From TMED14 sp964475135 (GTDB lineage: Bacteria > Bacteroidota > Bacteroidia > Flavobacteriales > Schleiferiaceae): DNA of 15,062 bases. The stretch spans positions 1 through 15,062 of the forward strand of contig CAYYWL010000035.1 of the NCBI GenBank assembly GCA_964475135.1. The letters are read 5' to 3'. Position 1 is the stretch's first letter. Every line of letters starts with the position of its first letter. Below the pieces are notes generated by a model, which ran no database searches, was not told the origin of the DNA, and worked only from the letters and a program-made list of their open reading frames with translations. The position numbers were made by a program, and so were the translations under genes. Positions 1 through 7,191 of the stretch are shown here, piece by piece.

Positions 1-357
1 CTTCCTGACATTTCAGCGTCGATTGAAAACCAAGGCAAACTTGAGATTCAGCAACTCGAGCGCAACATGCCCTACCTCGCTACGATTGCCGGTGGAGCTC
101 CGATGATTGGATTCCTCGGAACCGTCATTGGTATGATCCTCTCATTTCGCGAAATGGCCAATGCTGGTGCAGGTGTGCAAGTTGACATGCTCGCCGAGGG
201 CATCTATGTGGCGCTGACAACCACTGTGGCCGGTCTTATCGTCGGAATCATTGCCTACTTCGCGTACAACTACTTGGTGATGCGGGTCGAATCGGTGATT
301 TACAAAATGGAAGTCAGCGCAACTGAATTTCTGGACCTCCTCCACGAACCTATCTAG
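1..357 (+). CDS. exbB: ExbB/TolQ/MotA-family proton channel subunit (5' end missing)
   Basis: Inner-membrane subunit that, with ExbD, converts proton flow into motion of TonB to drive outer-membrane uptake. The reading frame is open from base 1, so only the C-terminal 118 residues are present and the true start lies upstream of the window. Two hydrophobic stretches are visible: one around the GFLGTVIGMILSF motif and one around ALTTTVAGLIVGIIAYFAYNYL. These match the second and third membrane helices of the MotA/TolQ/ExbB family, including the G-x-LGTV and T-x-T-x-x-G-L signatures. The stop codon is followed after three bases by the exbD start, so the two are surely co-transcribed. Seen: the motifs and spacing. 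Known: the family role. TolQ is the main alternative, but the exbD-tonB neighbours favour ExbB. Confidence 0.93.
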   Translation, partial: LPDISASIENQGKLEIQQLERNMPYLATIAGGAPMIGFLGTVIGMILSFREMANAGAGVQVDMLAEGIYVALTTTVAGLIVGIIAYFAYNYLVMRVESVIYKMEVSATEFLDLLHEPI

Positions 358-360
358 GCT

Positions 361-753
361 ATGAATTTACGCAGCCGCAGCAAGGTCAGCGCCGAGTTCA
401 GCATGTCGTCCATGACGGACCTCGTGTTTTTGCTCCTGATCTTTTTCATGCTAACCTCTACCCTTGTGACGAGCAGCGCTCTGGATGTCATTTTACCTAA
501 AAGCAAAGCTCAAAGTGTCAATAAAGCATCGATTACTGTGACGATTGACAAGGATTTGAACGTAAGCGTCAACGAGACAGTAGTCGCCATGGACCAAGTA
601 GAAATGCAGCTCCTATCTCTGGCCAGTCAAGATCCAGAAATGGTAGTAATCTTAAGAGCCGACGAGTCCGTTCCCACCGGCGAAACGGTGCGCATCATGG
701 ATATCGCGTACCGCAATCGCCTCAAACTTGTTTTGGCGACTGACCCGCGTTAA
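361..753 (+). CDS. exbD: ExbD-family biopolymer transport protein
   Basis: Partner of ExbB in the proton-driven motor that energises TonB. The protein has 130 residues, close to the family's usual length. It has a short cytoplasmic N-terminus, a single membrane helix at about residues 18-40 and a periplasmic domain. Asp20, in SSMTDLVFLLLIFFML, sits at the start of the helix where the essential proton-carrying aspartate of ExbD/TolR lies. The periplasmic part ends in the usual pattern (VVILRADESVPTGETVRIMDIA), which matches the 'v-i-ad..v.yg.vv.vmd' motif. It begins three bases after exbB and ends nine bases before tonB. TolR is the alternative name, but no tolA/tolB/pal is seen. Confidence 0.93.
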   Translation: MNLRSRSKVSAEFSMSSMTDLVFLLLIFFMLTSTLVTSSALDVILPKSKAQSVNKASITVTIDKDLNVSVNETVVAMDQVEMQLLSLASQDPEMVVILRADESVPTGETVRIMDIAYRNRLKLVLATDPR

Positions 754-762
754 ATCTGAATC

Positions 763-1533
763 ATGAGCTCGCAGCACGATAAAAAAGATCGGCAAAAAGC
801 ACTGGTAACTACGTTTTCAGTGCATGCAGTACTTCTCGTGCTCTTCGCATTTTTTGGATTAACCTACCAAAATCCTCCTCCTGAATACGGAATCCCTGTA
901 AGTTTCGGCAATTCGCTGGATGGCGCGGGGGACGACGTCGCTGCTCCTGAGGGCAGCGATGCGCCTGCTTCAAGTCAGCCCACTGCCTCTGAGTCCGAAG
1001 TAGTAACGCAAGATTTAGTCGAGGCGCCTTCGGTAGCATCCGAACAACCTAAAAAACCGACTACCGAAAAACCAACGACCAAACCCGCCGAAGAAGCTCC
1101 AAAACCTTCTAATGCTCTGTCTGACCGCCTCAAAGGCTTCGGCAAGCCCGGAGGTACAGCTGGTGGAACCGGAAGCGGCCAAGGCAGCACCACGGGCGGC
1201 GGCGACCAAGGATCTCCCAATGGCTCGGGGAATGGCAATGGAACTGGTGGTTCTGGCGGTGGAAACTACCAATTAGGTACCCGTTCCGCTCTCGACCGAC
1301 CCAAGCCACGCTACGACTGCGATGGGGAGGGAATCGTCGTCGTAAAAGTTTACGTTGACCGCAACGGAGTGGTAAAGCGTGCTGACGGCCAAGGCCAAAA
1401 AGGATCAACCACTTCAGAAGAATGTTTGATTCGCCGGGCCGAAGAAGCCGCACTCAAAACCCGCTGGCAGGGCGATGCCTCAGCCCTTGAGCTGCAGGTC
1501 GGAACCATTCGCTACAACTTCCAGCGGACCTAA
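763..1533 (+). CDS. tonB: TonB-family energy transducer with Gly-rich linker
   Basis: Transmits energy from ExbB/ExbD across the periplasm to outer-membrane receptors. At 256 residues it shows the standard TonB plan: a short charged cytoplasmic tail, one membrane helix (about 13-34) carrying a histidine (His21) like the functional His of E. coli TonB, a Pro/Glu/Lys/Ser-rich stretch (about 60-120), then a nearly pure Gly/Ser/Thr/Asn stretch (about 129-168), and a C-terminal receptor-binding domain (about 169-256). The last has the form YDCDGEGIVVVKVYVDRNG...LKTRW...VGTIRYNF, typical of flavobacterial TonB proteins. It includes two cysteines (186 and 221) that could form a disulfide; that is inference. 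The glycine-rich block replaces the usual rigid proline-rich span. folC starts three bases after its stop. Confidence 0.9.
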   Translation: MSSQHDKKDRQKALVTTFSVHAVLLVLFAFFGLTYQNPPPEYGIPVSFGNSLDGAGDDVAAPEGSDAPASSQPTASESEVVTQDLVEAPSVASEQPKKPTTEKPTTKPAEEAPKPSNALSDRLKGFGKPGGTAGGTGSGQGSTTGGGDQGSPNGSGNGNGTGGSGGGNYQLGTRSALDRPKPRYDCDGEGIVVVKVYVDRNGVVKRADGQGQKGSTTSEECLIRRAEEAALKTRWQGDASALELQVGTIRYNFQRT

Positions 1534-1536
1534 TTC

Positions 1537-2805
1537 ATGAACCGTTTTGACGAAGCCTGCGACTGGCTCGTCCAGCGGTTGCCCATGTTTCAGCGTCAAG
1601 GAGGCACTCCGGCCACCTACCGCATGGACCTCAGCAAAACAGAGGCTTGGCTTCAGCGGCTCGGCAATCCCCACCGTGCCTACCCCTGCATTCACGTGGC
1701 CGGAACCAACGGTAAGGGTTCCACCTGCCACATGCTCGCCAGTATCTTTCACGAAACGGGCAAGGTCGTCGGCCTGCACACCTCGCCCCACATGCTCGAT
1801 TTACGCGAACGCTTTCGAGTGGGCGGACGCCTCGTTCCCGAGCGCTGGGTAGCAGACTTTGTCGATGCCCACCGTTCTAATATTCTTGAGCTCGAGCTGA
1901 GTTTTTTTGAGGCCACGGTCGGAATGGCCTTTGCCGCCTTTCGCGATGCCAAAGTCGACATAGCCATCATCGAGGTAGGCATGGGCGGACGCCTTGACTC
2001 TACCAACGTCATCACACCACTCGTATCTGTAGTAACGAGCATCGGCCTCGACCACATGGCCTTTTTGGGTCCGGACCGGGCGAGCATCGCCCGCGAAAAA
2101 GCCGGGATTTTCAAGCCCAAGGTCATGGCCATCGTGGGCGAATCCGATTCCGAAATCATGCCTGTATTCAACGAAGTTGCCGCCTCTTTAGACCGGTGCT
2201 ATGTGTATCCGATTGGACCGCATGACCAGGTCTTTCCCACAGATCTTCAGGGCGACTACCAAATGAAGAACGCACGTACCGCCATAATGGCTGCGCGCGT
2301 GGCCAAACCTAGCATTCACGACCACCAGATTCGGCGCGGACTCCTTCGGGTGGTTGCCAACACGGGACTTCGCGGGCGGTGGGACGTGCTCGAAGAAGGG
2401 AATCCACTCGTCGTTGCCGATTCCGCGCACAACGCGCACGGTTGGGTTCCGGTGATGAAGCAGTGGAACCGGGTGCGTGCTGGACTAAATTCCGCCATGG
2501 TGCTGGGGGTCGTCAGCGACAAGGACACCGACGAAATGGTAGCGCATGTTCCGCAGGCATGCAGTGTGTATGCGTGTGCTCCTGAGATTCCGAGGGCCTT
2601 ACCCGTTAAGGATTGGGCCCAGCGACTGCGTGCGGCCGGACGCAAGGTGGTGGAATGCAGTTCCGTCGCCGACGCCATTAACCGCGCCAAGGCAGACGGA
2701 TATACGGCGATTTATGTGGGTGGATCGAGTTTTGTCGTTGCCGACAGCTTGGCTGCCTACAGGGACGGACTGGTCAGCAGTCGGCGCTCAGCCTCAAGGG
2801 ACTGA
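1537..2805 (+). CDS. folC: Bifunctional dihydrofolate synthase / folylpolyglutamate synthase
   Basis: Cytoplasmic Mur-ligase-type enzyme that adds glutamate to dihydropteroate and extends folate polyglutamate chains using ATP. The protein has 422 residues, the normal length. Motifs in order: FQRQG near residue 18; the P-loop HVAGTNGKGST (53-63); HTSPHMLDLRERF (81-93); SFFEATVGMAF (122-132); EVGMGGRLDSTNV (146-158); SIGLDHMAFLG (168-178); EKAGIFK with Lys188 as the likely carbamylated lysine; GDYQMKNARTA (239-249), where N-x-x-T-A is the usual central ligase motif; GRWDVL; and ADSAHNAHG (294-302) for the usual D-x-AHN-x-x-G. It is the last gene of the plus-strand group. Its 3' end overlaps the tail of the opposing tolC-like gene by 49 bp. 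It shares the folate pathway with pabB at the other end of the window, but they are not in one operon. Confidence 0.95.
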   Translation: MNRFDEACDWLVQRLPMFQRQGGTPATYRMDLSKTEAWLQRLGNPHRAYPCIHVAGTNGKGSTCHMLASIFHETGKVVGLHTSPHMLDLRERFRVGGRLVPERWVADFVDAHRSNILELELSFFEATVGMAFAAFRDAKVDIAIIEVGMGGRLDSTNVITPLVSVVTSIGLDHMAFLGPDRASIAREKAGIFKPKVMAIVGESDSEIMPVFNEVAASLDRCYVYPIGPHDQVFPTDLQGDYQMKNARTAIMAARVAKPSIHDHQIRRGLLRVVANTGLRGRWDVLEEGNPLVVADSAHNAHGWVPVMKQWNRVRAGLNSAMVLGVVSDKDTDEMVAHVPQACSVYACAPEIPRALPVKDWAQRLRAAGRKVVECSSVADAINRAKADGYTAIYVGGSSFVVADSLAAYRDGLVSSRRSASRD

Positions 2806-4085
2806 AGCTTGGCTGAGGTGAGCGTTCGCTTTTGAACGGCCTCGAGGTACTTTGTTTCGCGGCTAGCCAAAATGAACATGGTGCTCTCTCCAAGGGCAAA
2901 ACGACGGCGCTCCTGCTGAAGCAACGCGTAGGCAGCTGTTTCAGAGGCCGTAAGCGCCTTGAGTTCGGCATCAAGTGCCTGTACCTGCTGGGCAAGTTGG
3001 ACCCGTACAATGTCGAACTGGTTCTGGGTGGCCGTTGCACTGGCCTGAGCGGCACGAAGGCGAGCTTGGGCTCCGGCCAACTCGGCGCGCGCCTTTTGGT
3101 TGAATAGCGGCACGGTCAGACCGACCTTCCACTGCACGGCTTCGGGGTTCCAGGCGCTTCCGCCCCACTGAAGCATTCGGTAGTCCACATACGGAGCCGG
3201 TAGCCACTGTGCCCACGCGGTGGTCGTGGCCAGGCGTTCACGGCGCAGGGCGGAATTCACCATCTCCAATTCAGGGATGCTACTTGCCTCTAGCCGTGAA
3301 GTTCCAAGCACGACGGGGAGAGCCTGTGGCCTCATTCCCGTGAGGTTAACACCTACGGTGTCTGCACCTCGGAGCAGTTGTTCGACATCAGCGATGGCGC
3401 CCGCGGTAAAGTTGGCCTGCTTGGCCGCGTCTGCCCTGCGGTCAACCCACGACAGGTAGGCCTCAAGTGTGTCCATTTCGCTGCGCTCCCCTAGGCGAAA
3501 GGCTTCGCGAACTAACCTTAGACGTTCCGCCGCGACTGCGAGGGCCTCATCAACGGCTCCCTGAACTTCTGTCTGAGCCTGCCAAAAGGTGTAGACCTTC
3601 ACGGCGTTTAAAATAGCCTTACGCTCGGTGCGATCCAGTTTGGCTTCTGCAATTTCAAGGTTGCGCATGCTCGCTCCCCACTCGTACTGACGGTCACTAA
3701 AGATAAGTGCGCCTCCCAACGGAGCAGAAATTCCCAAATTGACCAGGCCCTCTGTGGGGGTTTTTCGCTCAGGATTAATGAACGCACCCGTGCCCTGGGA
3801 GGCTCCGCCCACTAGGTCGATTCCGCCGGGAAGTCCCACGCGAGCCTCAGCCCGGTCGAGACGGTACTGGAGGTCGTTGCCGTAATCCTTACCCTCGCTT
3901 GAAAGGTTGACCCTGGGCTCATAGGCGGCGAACGCCAACATTCGCTTGGCTCGGGCCTCTGCAACCTTGGCTTCAGCGACGCGCACGTCTTGAGCGCGTT
4001 CCACCGCAGTGGCGACAAACTCGCCCCAGGCCATGGTTTGCGCCATCGCCGGAACCGCTACCAGCCAAAGCAACAGCGCGCGCAT
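2757..4085 (-). CDS. TolC-like outer-membrane efflux channel
   Basis: Outer-membrane/periplasmic tunnel protein of the OEP (TolC) family that would dock onto the HlyD-type adaptor encoded just upstream. It has 442 residues with a clear signal peptide (MRALLLWLVAVPAMAQ, cleavage near residue 16) and no lipobox cysteine. The rest is mostly long Ala/Glu/Arg/Gln-rich alpha-helix in two similar halves, about 20-210 and 230-435, separated by stretches of barrel character. This is the usual internal repeat of the family. The ATG overlaps the stop of the upstream fusion gene by one base (TAATG), a strong sign of translational coupling. The 3' end overlaps folC on the other strand by 49 bp. The cargo is unknown. 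Confidence 0.88.
   Translation of the reverse strand: MRALLLWLVAVPAMAQTMAWGEFVATAVERAQDVRVAEAKVAEARAKRMLAFAAYEPRVNLSSEGKDYGNDLQYRLDRAEARVGLPGGIDLVGGASQGTGAFINPERKTPTEGLVNLGISAPLGGALIFSDRQYEWGASMRNLEIAEAKLDRTERKAILNAVKVYTFWQAQTEVQGAVDEALAVAAERLRLVREAFRLGERSEMDTLEAYLSWVDRRADAAKQANFTAGAIADVEQLLRGADTVGVNLTGMRPQALPVVLGTSRLEASSIPELEMVNSALRRERLATTTAWAQWLPAPYVDYRMLQWGGSAWNPEAVQWKVGLTVPLFNQKARAELAGAQARLRAAQASATATQNQFDIVRVQLAQQVQALDAELKALTASETAAYALLQQERRRFALGESTMFILASRETKYLEAVQKRTLTSAKLQSLEAERRLLTSPSL
2787..2838 (+). terminator. Possible terminator hairpins at the folC end
   Basis: CTCAGCC (2787-2793) can pair with GGCTGAG (2811-2817), and the stem can be extended by AAG/CTT across a two-base bulge. 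The folC stop lies in the loop. A second short hairpin follows: CGTTC (2823-2827) with GAACG (2834-2838) around a loop containing TTTT. No clean U-tract directly follows the first stem, so this is a weak candidate. It lies inside the tolC-like coding region on the other strand, which may explain the pairing by chance. Confidence 0.25.
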
Positions 4086-6349
4086 TACTTAGAAGCCGTG
4101 TTTTTGCCGGACTTTTCACCCGGGCCATTAGCAGGGAATCCGTTAAACTGACGCCACAGCTCGTACCACAAGGGGACGTCGTTGAGGAGCAGCGTGGCGT
4201 GCACGGTTGTTCCAGGGCGCGCATTCGTTGGCCAGGCTTCTGTAGGCTCCAAAACAACTGCAAATAACCCATCTGCGTCAGCTTGAGATGCGATGTAGCG
4301 GATTTTGGCGGCAAACAATCCGACGCTTGAGCGCGGCCAACCAGGAATCTGCAAAATGGGCCAACCATCGAGGGCACACAGCGCAGAATCTCCGATGCTC
4401 AGCAGCGGAATGTCAAACGGATGCACCTTGGTCATCACCACCACCGGGGCCCCTTCAGGAGCTAAAAAGAGCAGCGGTTGGTCCTTTTTGACCGATGCAC
4501 CGGGTGCTACGTAGCTCAACTGCACGACAAAACCATCGCGCGGAGCAACTAGGGCCCGGTTGGACTGACGGCGCTGGATTCCGCCCACTTTAATGTCGGC
4601 GTCGGCGAGACCCTCTTGGGCAGACGCCAAATCAGCAGCTGCCGTGGCGCGGTCGCTTTGGAGCTTGGCGACCTTTTCCTTCCACTCGGCCACCTTACTT
4701 CGCGCATTGAGGCGAGACGACTGCCAGTCCTGCATGGTGAATTCCGCCTTTGACGTGGCCTCTTGAGCCTTGGTCTGGCGCTGTTCCCACTCGAGGCGAG
4801 AAAGGGCTCCCCACTGAAACAAACTGTCTGCGCGCTGCGCTTGAAGCTTGGTAAACTTGGCCTCGAGCTTGGCAGCTTGGTACTTGGCGCTGTCTGCGCT
4901 CACCTTTCGCCATGCCGCCGCGATTTGAAGGGGCATTGCACGCTGGGCCTGCAGAATTTGTTCGTCGAGGGCGAGAATTTTGGATCGGTAGCCCACCACT
5001 GCATCAGACTTTGCGTCGCGACCTAATTCAGTATTGCTAAGCACATTGGGATCCATGTACTCGGTCTTGGTTTCCTCGAGCAGTGCGAGCGTATCGCCCT
5101 TGCGCACCTGATCCCCTTCGCGAACCTGCCACGATGCGAGTCGCCCATCCTCGGCCATAGCAAGGGGCATCATGCGGTCCATTGGGTCATCAAACACGAG
5201 GTTTCCCTCGGTGGCAACCGTTTGGGTCCAGGGCAAGAAAAATGCGAGCACGATAAACACTGAAACCGCAATGATCCAGCGACGGGGCTTGACCCACTGG
5301 TCTGTAGCGCGCGTCTGGAGGTAGAGTTCGCGCAACTCATTCGGCACCTCAGAATTCTCAATGTCAAAGTCACTGAAGGTGCTTTGCTTGGACCATTCTG
5401 TCCAAAACGCCTTGTCCAACTTGGTAATGGATGTCAGCATGTCAAAAAGTGCCTCCGCGCTCGCGACAATTTTCTCGAGGCTGGTGAGGATGGTCAAAAA
5501 GATGATTTCGACCGCTACAAACTGGCCAATTGATACGCTTCGGTCGACCACGAGCCATCCGCCTGCTATTAGCAGAAGGGCAGTGAGCGCGAGTCGCAGT
5601 CCGACCATAATACCGTTCATGCGGTACAGGACCCTAAAGTGGTCGCGGCGATTTTTCAGGTACTCCGTAAGTTGGTAGGTCACCTGACGGTAGGGCGGCT
5701 CGGCATAGGCCCCCTCTTTGGCCCGACGTTGGGCAAACTCCTCGAGTTCGCGAACGACCTGGTACTTCTCGGAACTTTCGTCAATGCTGTAGCCAAGTCC
5801 ACGTGTGAACCCCACACGAAGCATCACAGCTGCCACCGCAAGTATGATGAAGGATACCGCTACAAATGAAAAGTCGTAGAGCAGCAAGAGCAGGAAACCA
5901 AAAACGAGCTGCAGTAAGGCCGCAGACGCGGTCACCAAAATTTTTGGCAACTCCTTTTGAATCGTAATCGTATCAAAAAAACGGTGAATGCGTTCGTACC
6001 AATACCGACGTTCTCCGTCGGCCACTTCTTTGGGCATTGCCGCCAAAAAGTAGGAGGCGCTGCGCACAAATAGTCGCTGCTGAACCCATTCCGATAACCG
6101 CATCTGAAAGAGGCCAAAAATCCCCATCAAGAAGCTCGAAACCACGACCAAGAAGGTAAGAATCAACCAGGTAGACGACAGGCGTCCGCCCATCAGCTGA
6201 CCAATGAGCGCTTGAACCCCGAGGGGCAGCATTAAACTGAATGCTCCGCTAAGTACGGCAAACGATAGGATGCGAAAGATGTCCTTCTGATCCCACTTCA
6301 ACAGTGAGAACAACCTCTTAAATGCTTCGTTTGCTTTCGTGTGTGCCAT
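4085..6349 (-). CDS. ABC-exporter membrane domain fused to HlyD-type adaptor, no ATPase domain
   Basis: A 754-residue protein joining two normally separate export parts. Residues about 10-311 are an ABC type-1 exporter membrane domain with six likely helices (about 26-50, 59-83, 136-157, 161-179, 244-269, 275-291). It includes PLGVQALI, RFFDTITIQKELPK and IGQFVAVEII, as in flavobacterial HlyB-like exporters. After a linker of about 45 residues comes a complete HlyD-type adaptor: a membrane helix (356-374) ending LPWTQ, first lipoyl half (398-425, VREGDQVRKGD), coiled-coil hairpin (about 453-593), second lipoyl half (about 598-633), a beta-barrel with DGWP, and the C-terminal VPLWYELWRQFNGFP. 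I see no Walker A, LSGGQ or Walker B motif anywhere. An ATPase in trans, or loss of transport activity, must be assumed. The ATG at 6349 is chosen over an in-frame TTG at 6370. The stop overlaps the tolC-like ATG by one base. Confidence 0.87.
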   Translation of the reverse strand: MAHTKANEAFKRLFSLLKWDQKDIFRILSFAVLSGAFSLMLPLGVQALIGQLMGGRLSSTWLILTFLVVVSSFLMGIFGLFQMRLSEWVQQRLFVRSASYFLAAMPKEVADGERRYWYERIHRFFDTITIQKELPKILVTASAALLQLVFGFLLLLLYDFSFVAVSFIILAVAAVMLRVGFTRGLGYSIDESSEKYQVVRELEEFAQRRAKEGAYAEPPYRQVTYQLTEYLKNRRDHFRVLYRMNGIMVGLRLALTALLLIAGGWLVVDRSVSIGQFVAVEIIFLTILTSLEKIVASAEALFDMLTSITKLDKAFWTEWSKQSTFSDFDIENSEVPNELRELYLQTRATDQWVKPRRWIIAVSVFIVLAFFLPWTQTVATEGNLVFDDPMDRMMPLAMAEDGRLASWQVREGDQVRKGDTLALLEETKTEYMDPNVLSNTELGRDAKSDAVVGYRSKILALDEQILQAQRAMPLQIAAAWRKVSADSAKYQAAKLEAKFTKLQAQRADSLFQWGALSRLEWEQRQTKAQEATSKAEFTMQDWQSSRLNARSKVAEWKEKVAKLQSDRATAAADLASAQEGLADADIKVGGIQRRQSNRALVAPRDGFVVQLSYVAPGASVKKDQPLLFLAPEGAPVVVMTKVHPFDIPLLSIGDSALCALDGWPILQIPGWPRSSVGLFAAKIRYIASQADADGLFAVVLEPTEAWPTNARPGTTVHATLLLNDVPLWYELWRQFNGFPANGPGEKSGKNTASK

Positions 6350-6383
6350 GGCGCCGTGTTTACCAAACAATGTGCCGTGTCAG

Positions 6384-7148
6384 TTAGAACTTCCAACTCA
6401 GGCCCGTTGTACTGAATAACGTGAATTGGGGCACGTCGGTTCCCGCCGGATAGGCATCATAGTTTAATTGACCGATGATGACGAGGCTTAGGTCGGGCCT
6501 AATGGGCGCTGAAAGACGAGTATTGGCCATAGCCCTGAGGTCTTCAAAGCGACCAAAGCGAGGCTGGTAGTAGGCCACTGTCGTCCAGCGCCACTGTTCC
6601 CACTGGCGATCGAGGGACAAGTACGTGTTGAGTCGAAGGCTGTTTTCGGTTTTACCGTTGAATGACTCGACGTCGTATTCGTACATGAGTAATGGGTTAA
6701 TAAAAAACTTGATCCCGGGTCCCGAAATCGCGGTGTAGCGCGGCCCGCCCCCCATGTTGAATCGACGCGCTATACGCATAGGCAGGTTGCTCTGCCATTC
6801 AACGAAGTACTCTGCAGTCAATTTGTCACTGTAGATTCGATTGTAGCGCACATGCAGCATTCCGTTGCGCTCAAAGTCAAATTGGTTGTCACCCAATCGA
6901 GTGGCCCAGTTGGCACTAGCGATTCCGTACCACACGTGATCGTCGGTTCGGCGGCTCATGTTGACCGACCCGTTGAGCTTGAGCAGCAGGGCTTGGGTTC
7001 CACCCAAGTAGAATCCTCCGTCGACTCGGCCGTGAACTTCTTGAGTTGTGTCGGATTCCGCAGTCCCACGCATTGCTTCCACATTGACGATTTGGGAGTA
7101 CGCCGACGTGATCCAAAAGGTGGCTAGGGCAAATACAACGTGCTTCAC
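6384..7148 (-). CDS. DUF481-like outer-membrane beta-barrel protein
   Basis: Predicted 254-residue outer-membrane protein. A signal peptide is visible at the GTG start (VKHVVFALATFWITSAYSQ, cleavage after residue 19). The remainder is rich in alternating polar/aromatic strands with regular turns. It ends in phenylalanine (SWKF), as many outer-membrane barrels do. Elements such as NGMLHVRYNRIYSDKLTAEYFVEWQ and RRFNMGGGPRY resemble the DUF481/YdiY type; this is recognition by eye, so the family is moderately sure and no substrate can be named. The GTG at 7148 is preferred over an in-frame ATG at 7241 because the signal peptide begins there and a TAnnTTTG box lies five bases upstream. It is followed after 34 bp by the ABC/HlyD fusion gene on the same strand and is probably co-transcribed. 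Confidence 0.75.
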   Translation of the reverse strand: MKHVVFALATFWITSAYSQIVNVEAMRGTAESDTTQEVHGRVDGGFYLGGTQALLLKLNGSVNMSRRTDDHVWYGIASANWATRLGDNQFDFERNGMLHVRYNRIYSDKLTAEYFVEWQSNLPMRIARRFNMGGGPRYTAISGPGIKFFINPLLMYEYDVESFNGKTENSLRLNTYLSLDRQWEQWRWTTVAYYQPRFGRFEDLRAMANTRLSAPIRPDLSLVIIGQLNYDAYPAGTDVPQFTLFSTTGLSWKF

Positions 7149-7153
7149 GGTTT

Positions 7154-7161
7154 CAAAAGTA
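7154..7161 (-). promoter_or_regulatory. Bacteroidota-type -7 box for the minus-strand export operon
   Basis: On the minus strand this reads TACTTTTG, a perfect match to the TAnnTTTG -7 element known from Bacteroides and Flavobacterium promoters. It ends five bases before the GTG of the DUF481-like gene, so the transcript would have almost no leader. A TTTG -33 partner at 19-21 bp spacing is not evident. Confidence 0.55.
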
Positions 7162-7179
7162 CCGAAATCATGCCGCGCG

Positions 7180-7187
7180 TATGTTTG
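7180..7187 (+). promoter_or_regulatory. Bacteroidota-type -7 box for the secreted-protein gene
   Basis: TATGTTTG is a perfect TAnnTTTG match on the plus strand, ending four bases before the ATG at 7192. Transcription would start at or next to the start codon. No good -33 TTTG is seen at normal spacing; the nearest is TTTC at 7151-7154, which is too far. Confidence 0.55.
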
Positions 7188-7191
7188 CAGT

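Noticed and set aside
6353..6380. Direct repeat GCCGTGT (6353-6359 and 6374-6380), 21 bp apart, before the fusion gene
   Set aside because: Short, GC-rich and without a third copy or nearby promoter; compatible with chance.
7048..7191. Upstream extension of the secreted-protein gene to an ATG at 7048
   Set aside because: The signal peptide begins at 7192, a promoter box lies at 7180-7187, and the extension would overlap the divergent DUF481-like gene.
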